Source of the DNA: Achromobacter spanius
GTDB lineage: Bacteria; Pseudomonadota; Gammaproteobacteria; Burkholderiales; Burkholderiaceae_B
Assembly (NCBI RefSeq): GCF_002812705.1
Contig: NZ_CP025030.1
Location: forward strand, 4,960,001 to 5,024,000
Reading direction: 5' to 3'
Length of the DNA stretch: 64,000 bases
The position numbers and the translations under genes were made by a program. The stretch's first letter is position 1; every line of letters starts with the position of its first letter. This document shows positions 28,662-38,342 of the stretch, piece by piece. The notes below the pieces were generated by a model. The model worked only from the letters and a program-made list of their open reading frames with translations, was not told the origin of the DNA and made no database searches.

Positions 28662-29704
28662 GCACCCCGCGTTCGTCCCCCTCGCTGCTGGCGCGCCAGT
28701 GGCAGCACGGCGGCTGGCTGTCGGCCCTGCTGCTGCCCTTGTCCGCCCTGACGGCGTGGGCAGTCGCCAGAAAACGGGCCGCCTATGAGAGCGGCGCCAA
28801 GCCCAGCTACCGCGCCCCCGTGCCCGTCGTGGTGGTGGGCAACATCTATGTTGGCGGCACGGGCAAGACGCCCGTGGTGATTGCCACCGTGCAAGCGCTG
28901 CGCGCACGCGGGTTTACGCCAGGCGTGGTCAGCCGGGGCTACGGCGTGAAGATCGGCGCGCAGGCCCGAGTCGGCGTCGGCGCCTTGGAGCCCGCCCGCT
29001 TTGGCGACGAACCCGCACTGATTGCGCGCGCCACGGACGCCCCGGTGTCCGTACACCCCAAACGCGCGCTGGCGGCCCAGGCCTTGCTGCAAGCCCACCC
29101 CGAGGTGGACGTGATCGTCTCCGACGACGGCTTGCAACACCTGGCCCTGGCCCGCGATGTGGAAATCGTGGTGCAGGATGAGCGCGGCGTGGGCAACGGC
29201 CGGCTGCTGCCCGCCGGCCCCTTGCGCGAGCCCGCCAGCCGCTTGCGCGAGGTGGACGTCGTGGTCACCAACATCGGCACGCCCGACGGCCGCCCGGCCG
29301 ACACGGGCAACGCCCGCCCCCGCCCGGTGCGCATGTGGCTGGAACCCGGCGACACCCGCAACATCGAAAGCGGCGCAACGCGCCCGCTGTCCGCCTATGC
29401 GGGGCAAGCGCGCATCGCGGCGGCGGCCGGCATCGGCAACCCGGAACGCTTTTTCACGACGCTGCGCGCGGCGGGCATCACGCTGGACGCGACGCTACCC
29501 TTGCCGGACCACCACGATTACGCCGATTCCCCCTTTCAGTCGATATCGGCGGACACCATCCTGGTCACGTCCAAGGACGCGATCAAGTGCGCCGCCTTGC
29601 ACGATACGCGCCTGTGGGAAGTGCCGGTGCAGGCCGCTTTTTCAGACCCCCGGCTATTCGATTGGCTGGCGCAGGCGTTACGCCAAGCCGCCCGAACGCA
29701 GTAG
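28658..29704 (+). CDS. lpxK: Tetraacyldisaccharide 4'-kinase
   Basis: Phosphorylates the lipid A precursor at the 4' position at the inner membrane. It is 348 aa. An N-terminal membrane helix ([15 protein letters not shown]) precedes the P-loop [23 protein letters not shown] and [16 protein letters not shown] are LpxK signatures. The GTG start overlaps exbD by 4 nt (GTGA). Followed by the Trm112-like gene and kdsB, so it joins energy coupling and LPS synthesis in one unit. Confidence 0.94.
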   Translation: MSTPRSSPSLLARQWQHGGWLSALLLPLSALTAWAVARKRAAYESGAKPSYRAPVPVVVVGNIYVGGTGKTPVVIATVQALRARGFTPGVVSRGYGVKIGAQARVGVGALEPARFGDEPALIARATDAPVSVHPKRALAAQALLQAHPEVDVIVSDDGLQHLALARDVEIVVQDERGVGNGRLLPAGPLREPASRLREVDVVVTNIGTPDGRPADTGNARPRPVRMWLEPGDTRNIESGATRPLSAYAGQARIAAAAGIGNPERFFTTLRAAGITLDATLPLPDHHDYADSPFQSISADTILVTSKDAIKCAALHDTRLWEVPVQAAFSDPRLFDWLAQALRQAARTQ

Positions 29705-29800
29705 TCCGGCGCGTCTGCGCGGGATTCCGCTACGCCAAAATCGGACTGGTCCCATGGCAAGCGAGTCTTGGCCGGCCCAAACTGTTTTAGAATCGCGGTC

Positions 29801-29980
29801 ATGGAATCCCGACTTCTCGACATCCTCGTCTGCCCCTTGTGCAAGGGCCGCCTCGAACACGACCGGCAGCAAGCCGAACTGGTTTGCCGTGCCGACCGTC
29901 TGGCTTTCCCGATTCGTGACGGTATCCCCGTCATGCTGGAGTCGGAAGCCCGCGTCCTGGACGAAACCGTCTCATCCTGA
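29801..29980 (+). CDS. Trm112/UPF0434 family zinc-ribbon protein (YcaR type)
   Basis: Small protein, 59 aa, starting [19 protein letters not shown]. The CPLC pair and the Trm112 pattern [19 protein letters not shown] are clear. Trm112 proteins activate methyltransferases in other organisms, but the partner here is unknown. Conserved between lpxK and kdsB in many proteobacteria. The ATG at 29801 is preferred to longer in-frame starts. Confidence 0.88.
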   Translation: MESRLLDILVCPLCKGRLEHDRQQAELVCRADRLAFPIRDGIPVMLESEARVLDETVSS

Positions 29981-29990
29981 CCGCCGCACC

Positions 29991-30755
29991 GTGAGCTTCA
30001 TTGCCCTGATTCCGGCGCGCGCCGCCTCGACCCGCCTGCCCGACAAACCGCTTGCCGACATCGCCGGCAAGCCGATGGTCGTGCGTACCGCCGACCGCGC
30101 CGCGCTTTCGGGCGCGTCGCAACTGTTCATCGCCACCGACGACGTCCGCGTCCAGGCGGCCGTGCAGGCGCATGGCCTGACCGCCCTGATGACACGCGGC
30201 GACCACCCCACGGGCACCGACCGGCTGGCCGAAGCGGTGGAACAGTTGGGCCTGCCCGATGACGCCATTGTGGTGAACGTGCAGGGCGACGAACCGCTGA
30301 TCGAACCGGAACTCATCGACGCCGTCGCCGCCAAGCTGCTGGCATGCCCCGAGGCGGATATCGCCACCTGCGCCTGCCCGCTGGCCGACGCCGAGGCGCT
30401 GTTCAACCCGAATGTGGTGAAGCTGGTGTGCACCGCGGATGACCGCGCCATGTACTTCTCGCGCGCGCCTATTCCCTGGGCCCGCGACGCGCTCGCCGGT
30501 GGCGAACGGGTCTTGGCCGACGGCCTGCCCGCGTGGCATCACATTGGCCTTTACGCCTACCGCGTGTCGTTTCTGCGCCGTTTCCCGACGCTGCCGCAAG
30601 GCATGCTGGAACGGTTCGAGTCCTTGGAACAGCTACGCGCCATGGAACATGGCCATCAAATCGTCGTACACCGTACGTTCGACCCTCCCGCGGCAGGCGT
30701 AGATACCCCGGCCGATCTGGAGCGCGTGCGGCAGTTCTACAGCAAACAGATGTAA
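29991..30755 (+). CDS. kdsB: 3-deoxy-manno-octulosonate cytidylyltransferase
   Basis: Activates KDO as CMP-KDO for the lipopolysaccharide inner core; cytoplasmic. It is 254 aa from the GTG at 29991. Typical motifs are [34 protein letters not shown] and [19 protein letters not shown]. It starts 10 nt after the Trm112-like stop codon. A much longer open frame upstream is a shadow of lpxK. Confidence 0.95.
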   Translation: MSFIALIPARAASTRLPDKPLADIAGKPMVVRTADRAALSGASQLFIATDDVRVQAAVQAHGLTALMTRGDHPTGTDRLAEAVEQLGLPDDAIVVNVQGDEPLIEPELIDAVAAKLLACPEADIATCACPLADAEALFNPNVVKLVCTADDRAMYFSRAPIPWARDALAGGERVLADGLPAWHHIGLYAYRVSFLRRFPTLPQGMLERFESLEQLRAMEHGHQIVVHRTFDPPAAGVDTPADLERVRQFYSKQM

Positions 30756-30827
30756 GGGTTATTCCCATGGCGCAGCCCCGCATTGGCTGCTGCGTTGCGG
30801 CATAATTCCCCGGATCACAAAAAATAA

Positions 30828-31502
<675 letters not shown>

Positions 31503-31521
31503 TTGGCGCTTTGATGGCCCA

Positions 31522-31576
31522 AAGGCCTTCGGCGCCGGCTGGACGCATAGCGCTCCGGCATCGGCCCGAAGGCCTT
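31522..31576. other. Large nested stem-loop after adk
   Basis: Outer arms AAGGCCTTCGG (31522-31532) and CCGAAGGCCTT (31566-31576) enclose an inner GCCGG/CCGGC pair. No U-run follows. It lies between adk and the SDR gene and could stabilise the adk 3' end or control the next gene. Confidence 0.4.
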
Positions 31577-31636
31577 GTCGCATTCGGCGCCTGCCGCGCC
31601 GCTTTCATCCCCTTGAATTGAACTGGTGGTAGAGAC

Positions 31637-32395
31637 ATGGAAATCGCGAACAAGGTATTCATCGTTACGGGTGGCGCGTCCGGATTGGGCGCGGGCACCG
31701 TGCGCATGCTGGTCGAAAACGGCGCCAAGGTCGTCATTGCCGACGTGCAGGACGAACCCGGCCAAGCCCTGGCCAAGGAATTGGGCCAGCGCTACGTGCA
31801 TTGCGACGTCACCCAGGAGGCCGATGGCAAGAGCGCCGTGGCTGCCGCGCAAGAGCTGGGCGCCCTGTTTGGCCTGATCAACTGCGCGGGCGTCGCGCCC
31901 GCCGCGAAGATCGTGGGCAAGAACGGCGCGCATCCGCTGGATCTGTTCCAGAAGGTCGTGTCGATCAACCTGATCGGCAGCTTCAACATGATGCGCCTGG
32001 CCGCCGAAGCCATGAGCGCCAACACGCCCGAGCCCACCGGCGAACGCGGCGTCATGATCAACACCGCATCGGTTGCTGCATTCGACGGCCAGATCGGCCA
32101 GGCGGCCTACGCCGCGTCGAAGGCCGGCGTGGCCGGCATGACCCTGCCGATCGCCCGCGACCTGGCCAAGACCGGCATCCGCTGCATGACCATCGCCCCG
32201 GGCATTTTCGGCACGCCGATGATCTTCGGCATGCCCCAGGAAGTGCAGGATTCGCTGGCCGCCAGCATCCCCTTCCCCGCCCGCCTGGGCCGCCCGGAAG
32301 ACTACGCCAAGCTGGTCCACAGCATCGTCACGAACGATATGTTGAACGGCGAAACGATTCGTCTTGACGGCGCCATCCGCATGCCGCCGAAGTAA
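31637..32395 (+). CDS. Short-chain dehydrogenase, 3-hydroxyacyl-CoA dehydrogenase type II-like
   Basis: NAD-dependent SDR, 252 aa. Rossmann [15 protein letters not shown] at the N-terminus, [16 protein letters not shown], catalytic Tyr/Lys in [10 protein letters not shown]. The [25 protein letters not shown] segment and the overall pattern resemble type II 3-hydroxyacyl-CoA / 2-methyl-3-hydroxybutyryl-CoA dehydrogenase (isoleucine and fatty-acid breakdown). It stands alone between adk and murJ, so context gives no proof of substrate. Confidence 0.85.
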   Translation: MEIANKVFIVTGGASGLGAGTVRMLVENGAKVVIADVQDEPGQALAKELGQRYVHCDVTQEADGKSAVAAAQELGALFGLINCAGVAPAAKIVGKNGAHPLDLFQKVVSINLIGSFNMMRLAAEAMSANTPEPTGERGVMINTASVAAFDGQIGQAAYAASKAGVAGMTLPIARDLAKTGIRCMTIAPGIFGTPMIFGMPQEVQDSLAASIPFPARLGRPEDYAKLVHSIVTNDMLNGETIRLDGAIRMPPK

Positions 32396-32399
32396 ATGC

Positions 32400-32480
32400 C
32401 CCCACGCCGCGCATGCTTCGCACGCTTGCTGCCCCCCGAGGGGGCGCTTTTCCCCTTGGGGCGGCCCGGCGGGGAAAAGG
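32400..32480. repeat. GC-rich intergenic repeat-like element
   Basis: The stretch after the SDR gene carries CTGCCCCCCGAGGGGGCGC followed by CCCCTTGGGG and GGCCCGGCGGGG. It forms several hairpins. From memory, similar blocks recur between genes of Bordetella-Achromobacter chromosomes; only one copy is seen in this window. Confidence 0.4.
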
Positions 32481-32578
32481 CATTCTTGCGGAGTTCGGCG
32501 ACTGACAGCACACTCTCCCTTTCAACAGGCATTGTGTTTGCAGGGCCAGCGGGCCCTTTTTTTGCGTAGTACCCATCC

Positions 32579-34138
32579 ATGAGCCTGTTTCGTTCGGCGG
32601 CCACTGTCAGCAGCTTCACCCTGCTGTCCCGCATTTCCGGCCTGATCCGCGACATCCTCGTCGCCCGCGCGTTTGGCGCCGGTCCCATCACTGACGCCTT
32701 CTGGGTCGCATTCCGCATTCCAAACCTGCTGCGGCGCCTGTTCGCCGAAGGCGCGTTCGCGCAGGCGTTCGTGCCCATTCTGGGCGCCGCGCGCAATCAG
32801 CGGTCGGAAGAAGAGGTCCGCATCCTGCTGGACCGCGTGGCGCTGCTGCTGACCGCCGCGTTGATGCTGATCACCTTGATCGGCATCGTGGCCGCGCCCT
32901 GGGTCGTGTCGGCCATGGCCAGCGGTCTGCGCGGCGCCGCGCGCGATACCGAATTCGGGGCCGCCGTCTGGATGACGCGGATGATGTTTCCCTACATCTT
33001 CTGCATGTCCCTGATTGCCTTCGCCTCGGGCGTGCTCAACACCTGGCGCCGTTTCGCCGTGCCGGCCTTCACGCCGGTGCTGCTGAACCTGTCGATGATC
33101 GCCGCCTGCATCTGGCTGGCCCCGCGCATGGATGTTCCCGTCTATGCGCTGGCGATCGGCGTGATGATCGGCGGCGTGGCGCAACTGGCCGTACAGTGGG
33201 TCGCCCTGGCGCGATTGGGCCTGACCCCACGCTTTTCGCTGCGCTTTCGCCAGGCCTGGGCCGACCCCACCGTGCAGCGCATCCTGAAGCAGATGGCGCC
33301 CGCCACGCTAGGCGTGTCTGTGGCGCAGATTTCCTTGCTGATCAACACCAACATCGCCACGTGGCTGACGCCGGGCAGCGTGACCTGGCTGTCTTTTGCC
33401 GACCGGCTGATGGAATTCCCCACCGCGTTGCTGGGTGTCGCATTGGGCACGGTGCTGTTGCCCAGCCTGTCGGCCGCCCACGCCCGCGACGACCAGGGCG
33501 GCTACAGCGCCCTGCTGGACTGGGGCCTGCGCCTGGTGCTGCTGCTGGGCCTGCCCGCCGCGGTGGGCATGGCGCTGCTGTCGGACGGCCTGGTTGCCAC
33601 GCTGTTCCATTACGGTGCGTTCGCCGCCGACGACGTGCTGCAAACCCGCCTGGCCGTGATTTCCTACTCGGCCGGCTTGATCGGCCTGCTGGCAGTGAAG
33701 ATCCTGGCCCCCGGTTTCTACGCCAAGCAAGACATCCGCACCCCGGTCAAGATCGCCATCGGCGTGCTGATTTTGACGCAGTTGATGAATCTGGTGCTGG
33801 TGCCGCTGATGGCCCACGCGGGTTTGGCGCTGGCCATCGGGCTGGGCGCCTGCCTGAACGCGCTGGCCCTGCTGATCGGGCTGCGCCGCCGCGGCGTATA
33901 TCAGCCCGGTCCGGGCTGGATGGTCTTTGCGCTGCGCCTGCTGCCCGCGCTGGCGGCGCTGGCAGCCCTGCTCTGGTACGCCGACGGCAAGATCGACTGG
34001 ATCGGCTTGCAGGCACATGCAGGCTTGCGCGCGGCCTGGCTGGGCGGCGTCCTGGCAACCAGCGGCGTGGTCTACTTCGGAATGTTGTTACTCTTTGGGT
34101 TCCGACTTAAAGACTTTGGCCGTCGTCCAAAAGCCTGA
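32579..34138 (+). CDS. murJ: Lipid II flippase MurJ
   Basis: Flips lipid II across the inner membrane for peptidoglycan synthesis. It is 519 aa with about fourteen membrane helices. MSLFRSAATVSSFTLLSRIS at the N-terminus, GLIRDILVARAFGAGPITDAFWVAFRIPNLLRRLFAEGAF and QAFVPILG are MurJ signatures. The ATG follows a weak ribosome site. Ends with a strong terminator. Confidence 0.96.
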   Translation: MSLFRSAATVSSFTLLSRISGLIRDILVARAFGAGPITDAFWVAFRIPNLLRRLFAEGAFAQAFVPILGAARNQRSEEEVRILLDRVALLLTAALMLITLIGIVAAPWVVSAMASGLRGAARDTEFGAAVWMTRMMFPYIFCMSLIAFASGVLNTWRRFAVPAFTPVLLNLSMIAACIWLAPRMDVPVYALAIGVMIGGVAQLAVQWVALARLGLTPRFSLRFRQAWADPTVQRILKQMAPATLGVSVAQISLLINTNIATWLTPGSVTWLSFADRLMEFPTALLGVALGTVLLPSLSAAHARDDQGGYSALLDWGLRLVLLLGLPAAVGMALLSDGLVATLFHYGAFAADDVLQTRLAVISYSAGLIGLLAVKILAPGFYAKQDIRTPVKIAIGVLILTQLMNLVLVPLMAHAGLALAIGLGACLNALALLIGLRRRGVYQPGPGWMVFALRLLPALAALAALLWYADGKIDWIGLQAHAGLRAAWLGGVLATSGVVYFGMLLLFGFRLKDFGRRPKA

Positions 34139-34166
34139 TTTCATCCGTGCGGACGACATTCCCACC

Positions 34167-34193
34167 AAAAAGCCGGCTTCCCGCCGGCTTTTT
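34167..34193 (+). terminator. Terminator of murJ
   Basis: AAAAAGCCGGC/GCCGGCTTTTT with loop TTCCC; usable in both directions. Confidence 0.9.
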
Positions 34194-34330
34194 GCATTAG
34201 ATTCGTCAAGAATTGCCAAGCAGCCGGTAATCTTTGGTAAAAAACCTTTATTATTTACAAATTGCCATCGAAAGGATTCCCGCCGATTTGCGTGCGGGAA
34301 GATGAAGTGAAGTACGCCCAAGGACAACCC

Positions 34331-35302
34331 ATGGCGGACCAGGTGATCAATTGGTTGCTCTTGCTGCGCTCAGGCAAGGCAACCGCGCAGGACTACAACG
34401 ACTTCCTGGCGTGGCGCGCGGCTGACCCTCTCCACGAGAATGCCTGGCAGCAACTGACCGGCACGCTCGCAGGGTCCACGTTCGGACGCCTTGGTGACGC
34501 CTACCCCGCAGCGGATTACGCCACCGGAGCCGCGCCTGCCGCGCCGTCGCTGATCCTTCCGCCCCCGGCCATCGTGCCGCCCCGCCGCCGTTTTCTGACC
34601 GGCGCGTTGGCGCTCGCCAGTACGGGTGCGTGCGCGGCCTACGTCGGCAACGCCTTCTACCCGCTCAGTAATGTGGCCGCGGACGCCGCCACGGCAACCG
34701 GCGAACGCCGCCGCTACCTGCTTTCGGACGGCAGCCAACTGCTGCTGGACGCCCGCAGCCGGGTCGATCTGGACTTCACTCCCGCCTACCGCCAGGTCCG
34801 TTTGCTGGACGGCGCCGTGACGGTGTCGGTGGCGCCGGACGCGCGCCGCCCCTTCCTGGTACAGACGGCGGAAGGCACCGTACGCGCGCTTGGCACCCGC
34901 TACATGGTGCGCCAGCAGGCACAGCGCACGGTGGTGGTGGTGCATGAGCACGAAGTCGAGGTCGAAACCATGGCCGGCGCCCACGGTACCGTCCGTGCCG
35001 GCACCGGCGCCCGGTTCGATGTATCCCGCATGGACATCCCGCGCGCCGAACTGATGGCCGAAGCGGCGTGGGAATCCGGCTGGGTCGACGCCCGAGGCCG
35101 CCCGTTGGCGGAAGTGATCGCCGCGCTGCGCCCTTACCGCACGGGCACGCTGCGTGTGTCCATGGCTGCCGGCGGTTTGCCCGTGTCCGGGCATTTTCCG
35201 CTGGACGACACCAATGCCGCGCTCGACGCGCTGCAAGAGATGATGCCCATCAACGTGCGGCGTTTTACGCCCTGGTTCGTGTCCATCAACGTCGCCACCT
35301 GA
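34331..35302 (+). CDS. FecR-family anti-sigma / sigma regulator, orphan
   Basis: Predicted inner-membrane regulator of an ECF sigma factor, 323 aa from the ATG at 34331 (AAGGA upstream). The cytoplasmic N-domain starts MADQVINWLLLLRSGKATAQD with FLAWRAADPLHENAW, the DUF4880 pattern. A twin-arginine-like membrane segment (PPRRRFLTGALALAS) fits Tat-dependent FecR proteins. The periplasmic FecR domain (LLSDGSQLLLDARSRVDLDF, GTRYMVRQQ) and a C-terminal STN-like domain (DDTNAALDALQEMMPINVRRF) follow. The usual adjacent sigma factor and TonB-dependent receptor genes are absent; it sits between murJ and rpsT. Confidence 0.85.
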   Translation: MADQVINWLLLLRSGKATAQDYNDFLAWRAADPLHENAWQQLTGTLAGSTFGRLGDAYPAADYATGAAPAAPSLILPPPAIVPPRRRFLTGALALASTGACAAYVGNAFYPLSNVAADAATATGERRRYLLSDGSQLLLDARSRVDLDFTPAYRQVRLLDGAVTVSVAPDARRPFLVQTAEGTVRALGTRYMVRQQAQRTVVVVHEHEVEVETMAGAHGTVRAGTGARFDVSRMDIPRAELMAEAAWESGWVDARGRPLAEVIAALRPYRTGTLRVSMAAGGLPVSGHFPLDDTNAALDALQEMMPINVRRFTPWFVSINVAT

Positions 35303-35607
35303 CAACGCTACGCCGCGCGCCTGTGCCTCGGGCTCGCTTCGTTGTATACTCGGTACCGTATTTTTATCCAGTAGGCGCCGCGGGTTTTCCTCAAGGCTTT
35401 GGTTCCAGGCTTTAGCAGGGGATTATCCGAAAGGGTTCTCTAGCTATAGCTCTTTAGCTAGAACTCTTTAGCCCAGGGACTTTTCTTCCCCAGCGCCCCC
35501 CGCCCGGTTGACGGGCGCTCCATCGACAGATCTGACATTAAAAGCTTGCAATCCCACAGGGACTTGCTAAAATGTTGGACTTTGCCGAATTCAACTTATA
35601 TAGCAAC
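35303..35607 (+). promoter_or_regulatory. rpsT upstream region and leader
   Basis: No credible gene in this 305-bp gap. It should hold the rpsT promoter and leader. A perfect dyad, TCTAGCTA (35439-35446) and TAGCTAGA (35455-35462), lies about 145 bp before the start codon, and further AGCTATAG-like repeats adjoin it. A regulatory hairpin in the S20 leader is plausible. Confidence 0.5.
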
Positions 35608-35871
35608 ATGGCCAATACCGCCCAAGCCCGCAAGCGCGCTCGCCAATCCGTTGAGCGCAACAAGCACAATTCCAGCCTGCGCTCGATGCTGCGCACCGCC
35701 ATCAAGCGCGTTCGCCAATCTATCGCCGCTGGCGACAAAGCTGCGGCTGGCGACGTGTTCCAGAAGGCCTCGAGCGTGATCGATCGCGTGGCTGACAAGA
35801 ACATCATCCACAAGAACAAGGCTGCTCGCCACAAGAGCCGCCTGGCTGCCGCCATCAAGGCGCTGGCCTAA
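35608..35871 (+). CDS. rpsT: 30S ribosomal protein S20
   Basis: Binds 16S rRNA in the small subunit body. It is 87 aa from the ATG at 35608 ([21 protein letters not shown]), exactly the usual length and strongly basic. The open frame 12 codons upstream is not used because family members start MANT/MANS. Followed by a terminator. Codon use is of a highly expressed gene. Confidence 0.98.
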   Translation: MANTAQARKRARQSVERNKHNSSLRSMLRTAIKRVRQSIAAGDKAAAGDVFQKASSVIDRVADKNIIHKNKAARHKSRLAAAIKALA

Positions 35872-35920
35872 GATTCTGCCGCCCCGCTTTTTGGGGCGTC
35901 ATGAATACGGCAAATGAAGA

Positions 35921-35945
35921 AGGATGCCCCCGGGCATCCTTTTTT
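35921..35945. terminator. Terminator of rpsT
   Basis: AGGATGCCC/GGGCATCCT with a two-base centre, then TTTTT. Confidence 0.85.
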
Positions 35946-35991
35946 GTTGCCTGCTTGATTTGAAAACGGTCTATTCAAAAACGCATGTCGC

Positions 35992-36915
35992 TCAAGGCGA
36001 GCCCGCATACGTATCCGCCAGCCTGGCCTTGATGGCATTGGCGGCATCGGATAACGATGCCATGAACCCACCCACCAACGGATTGGCCGGACGATGCTCC
36101 GGAAAGACCGCGTTGACGCGGAACGGCAATGAGCGACGCAACGGCCGGATGTGCAAGCCGCGACCCGCAAAATCCAATGCCGTCAGCGGGTTCACAATAG
36201 CCAGGCCCAGCCCTAGCCGCACGAACGTGCAAACCGACACCGCAGTCGGCGTTTCCACGATGGAGCGTCGCAATACCCCCGCTTCCGCAAACGCTTCGTC
36301 GATCTGTATCCGATAGGGATCGTTGGCCGACAGGCTGACAAAAGCGTGCCCTTCGAAATCCGCCAGATCGATTTCCGCGCGCGCCAGCAGCGGATGCCCG
36401 TCAGGCAGCACGCACACCTCATCCACCTGCAACAGCAGACTCAGCCGCGTGCCCGCCGGGGCGGCGTCGTGTTCCGTCAGGCCCAGATCGTAGCGCTGGG
36501 CCGTCAGCCACTCTTCCAGAAACGGCGATTCCTGCGTCTCCACCGACAGACTTACCCCCGGATGCTGGCCATGAAAACGCCGGAATGCGTCGGGCAGGAT
36601 GGAATGCGAAAAGGCGGGCAAGGCGATCACCTGCAATTGCCCGCCCCGGAACTCGCGCAGGCGCGCCGCGGCCGACGCCACGCGCTCCAGGCCCGCATAG
36701 GACTGCCGGATCTCGTCGTATAGCGCCAGGGCGGGCATGGTGGGTCGCAGGCGGCCGTGTACGCGCTCGAACAGCGCAAAGCCAATGCCCTGCTCCATGC
36801 GGGCCAGTTCGCGGCTGATCGTGGGCTGCGAGGTGCTCAAGAGCTCGGCGGCCCGAGTCACGCTGCCGGCGATCATCACCGCCCGGAACACTTCGATATG
36901 CCGATGTGTCAGCAT
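35992..36915 (-). CDS. lysR: LysR, activator of lysA
   Basis: LysR-type activator of diaminopimelate decarboxylase, 307 aa. HTH in RHIEVFRAVMIAGSVTRAAE with TSQPTISRELARMEQ matches E. coli LysR closely, as do QESPFLEEWLTAQRYDLGLTE and VVNPLTALDFAGRGL (here IVNPLTALDFAG). I chose ATG 36915, with a GGGGCGGGG purine run upstream; the next ATG, 36927, has no site. It is divergent from lysA, the arrangement known for lysR-lysA, with a dyad between them. Confidence 0.92.
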   Translation of the reverse strand: MLTHRHIEVFRAVMIAGSVTRAAELLSTSQPTISRELARMEQGIGFALFERVHGRLRPTMPALALYDEIRQSYAGLERVASAAARLREFRGGQLQVIALPAFSHSILPDAFRRFHGQHPGVSLSVETQESPFLEEWLTAQRYDLGLTEHDAAPAGTRLSLLLQVDEVCVLPDGHPLLARAEIDLADFEGHAFVSLSANDPYRIQIDEAFAEAGVLRRSIVETPTAVSVCTFVRLGLGLAIVNPLTALDFAGRGLHIRPLRRSLPFRVNAVFPEHRPANPLVGGFMASLSDAANAIKARLADTYAGSP

Positions 36916-36968
36916 GCCCCGCCCCATATCAGGAGTGAATGGATCTTCAACATATAAGCATTTTACTG

Positions 36969-36988
36969 GATGCCTTGAAACCGGCATC
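36969..36988. promoter_or_regulatory. Candidate LysR site in the lysR-lysA divergent promoter
   Basis: GATGCC (36969-36974) and GGCATC (36983-36988) around 8 nt, in the 115-bp gap between the two start codons. The interrupted dyad fits the layout of LysR-family sites; the exact binding site is not proven. Confidence 0.4.
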
Positions 36989-37030
36989 ATTCCGCCTGCT
37001 TTCAACTCTTCCATTCAAGGTCAGCCCGTC

Positions 37031-38263
37031 ATGGCATTCGATCCGCGCCAACTCACCCAACTCGCCACGCAGCACGGCACGCCTCTGTGGGTGTATGACG
37101 CCGCCGTCATCCGCGAACGCATTGCGCAACTGCGCCGCTTCGACACCATCCGCTATGCGCAAAAGGCGTGCTCGAACCTGCACATCCTGCGTTTGATGCG
37201 CGAGGAAGGCGCGGTGGTTGATGCCGTGTCGCTGGGTGAGATCGAACGCAGCCTGGCCGCCGGCTTCGACCCCAAGGGCGAGCCCGAAGGCATGGTCTTC
37301 ACGGCCGACCTTATCGACCACGCCACCCTGGCCACCGTGCTCAAGCACGGCATCACCGTGAACGCCGGCTCGCTGGACATGCTGGACCGCGTGGGTCAGG
37401 CCTCGCCCGGCCATCGCGTGTGGTTGCGCATCAACCCCGGCTTTGGCCACGGCCACAGCAACAAGACCAACACCGGCGGCCCGCAAAGCAAGCACGGCAT
37501 CTGGATCGACGACGTGGCGCAAGCCATGTCCATCGTGCGCCGCCACGGGCTGAAGCTGGTCGGCATCCACATGCACATTGGCTCGGGCGTGGACTACGGC
37601 CACCTGTCCAGCGTCTGCGATGCCATGGTCGAGGTGGTGCGGTCCCTGGACCATGACATCGAAGCCATCTCGGCCGGCGGCGGCCTGTCCATTCCTTACC
37701 GCGATGGCGAACCGCGCATCGACTGCGACCACTATTTCGAACAATGGGATTCGGCCCGCAAGCGCATTGAACAGTTCCTTGGCCATGACGTCCGTTTGGA
37801 GATCGAACCGGGCCGCTTCCTGGTTGCCGAAGCCGGCGTGCTGGTCACCGAAGTGCATGCCGTCAACCACCGCCCCGAGCGCGATTTTGCACTGGTGGAT
37901 GCAGGCTTCAACGATTTGATGCGGCCGGCCATGTACGGCAGCTTTCACCGCATCTCGGTCCATGCGCGCGACGGGTCGGATCCGCAGGGCGTGGCCGAAA
38001 CGCGCATCGCCGTTGCCGGACCGCTGTGCGAATCAGGTGATGTGTTCACGCAGGAGGAAGGCGGCGTGATGACCGATCAGTTGTTGCCGCAGCCGCGCAT
38101 TGGCGACTTCATGGTCATGCACAACGCGGGCGCGTATGGCTCGTCGATGTCATCGAACTACAACAGCCGGCCGCTGGCGCCCGAGGTCCTGCTGGACAAG
38201 GGCGAAGCGCGATTGATCCGCCGCCGCCAGACCGTCAGCGAATTGCTGGCGCTGGAGGACTGA
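37031..38263 (+). CDS. lysA: Diaminopimelate decarboxylase
   Basis: PLP enzyme that makes lysine from meso-diaminopimelate, last step of lysine synthesis. It is 410 aa. PLP lysine lies in IRYAQKACSNLHILRLMREEG; substrate and PLP sites include HMHIGSGVDYGHL, GGGLSIPYRDG, EPGRFLVAEAGVLV and CESGDVF. ATG 37031 is 115 bp from the lysR start. A 1.4-kb IS now lies 46 bp after its stop codon, inside what was the intergenic hairpin. Confidence 0.94.
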   Translation: MAFDPRQLTQLATQHGTPLWVYDAAVIRERIAQLRRFDTIRYAQKACSNLHILRLMREEGAVVDAVSLGEIERSLAAGFDPKGEPEGMVFTADLIDHATLATVLKHGITVNAGSLDMLDRVGQASPGHRVWLRINPGFGHGHSNKTNTGGPQSKHGIWIDDVAQAMSIVRRHGLKLVGIHMHIGSGVDYGHLSSVCDAMVEVVRSLDHDIEAISAGGGLSIPYRDGEPRIDCDHYFEQWDSARKRIEQFLGHDVRLEIEPGRFLVAEAGVLVTEVHAVNHRPERDFALVDAGFNDLMRPAMYGSFHRISVHARDGSDPQGVAETRIAVAGPLCESGDVFTQEEGGVMTDQLLPQPRIGDFMVMHNAGAYGSSMSSNYNSRPLAPEVLLDKGEARLIRRRQTVSELLALED

Positions 38264-38292
38264 GCACTAAGACTCAGCAGGAAAACCAAACC

Positions 38293-38304
38293 ACACGCCC
38301 CGCG
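38293..38304. repeat. Left arm of a hairpin split by the IS
   Basis: ACACGCCCCGCG is the reverse complement of CGCGGGGCGTGT at 39747-39758, on the other side of the IS. Removing the IS and one CATT copy restores a 12-bp stem with a 5-nt loop. On the minus strand the left flank is T-rich (GGTTTGGTTTTCC), so it was probably the terminator of the aldolase operon. Confidence 0.75.
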
Positions 38305-38305
38305 T

Positions 38306-38309
38306 CATT
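38306..38309. repeat. Target-site duplication CATT, left copy
   Basis: CATT abuts the left end of the IS and is matched by CATT at 39743-39746 on the right. IS3 elements make 3-5 bp duplications. Confidence 0.75.
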
Positions 38310-38342
38310 TGAACTGCCCCCAAGAAGTTGGACAGTTAAAAG

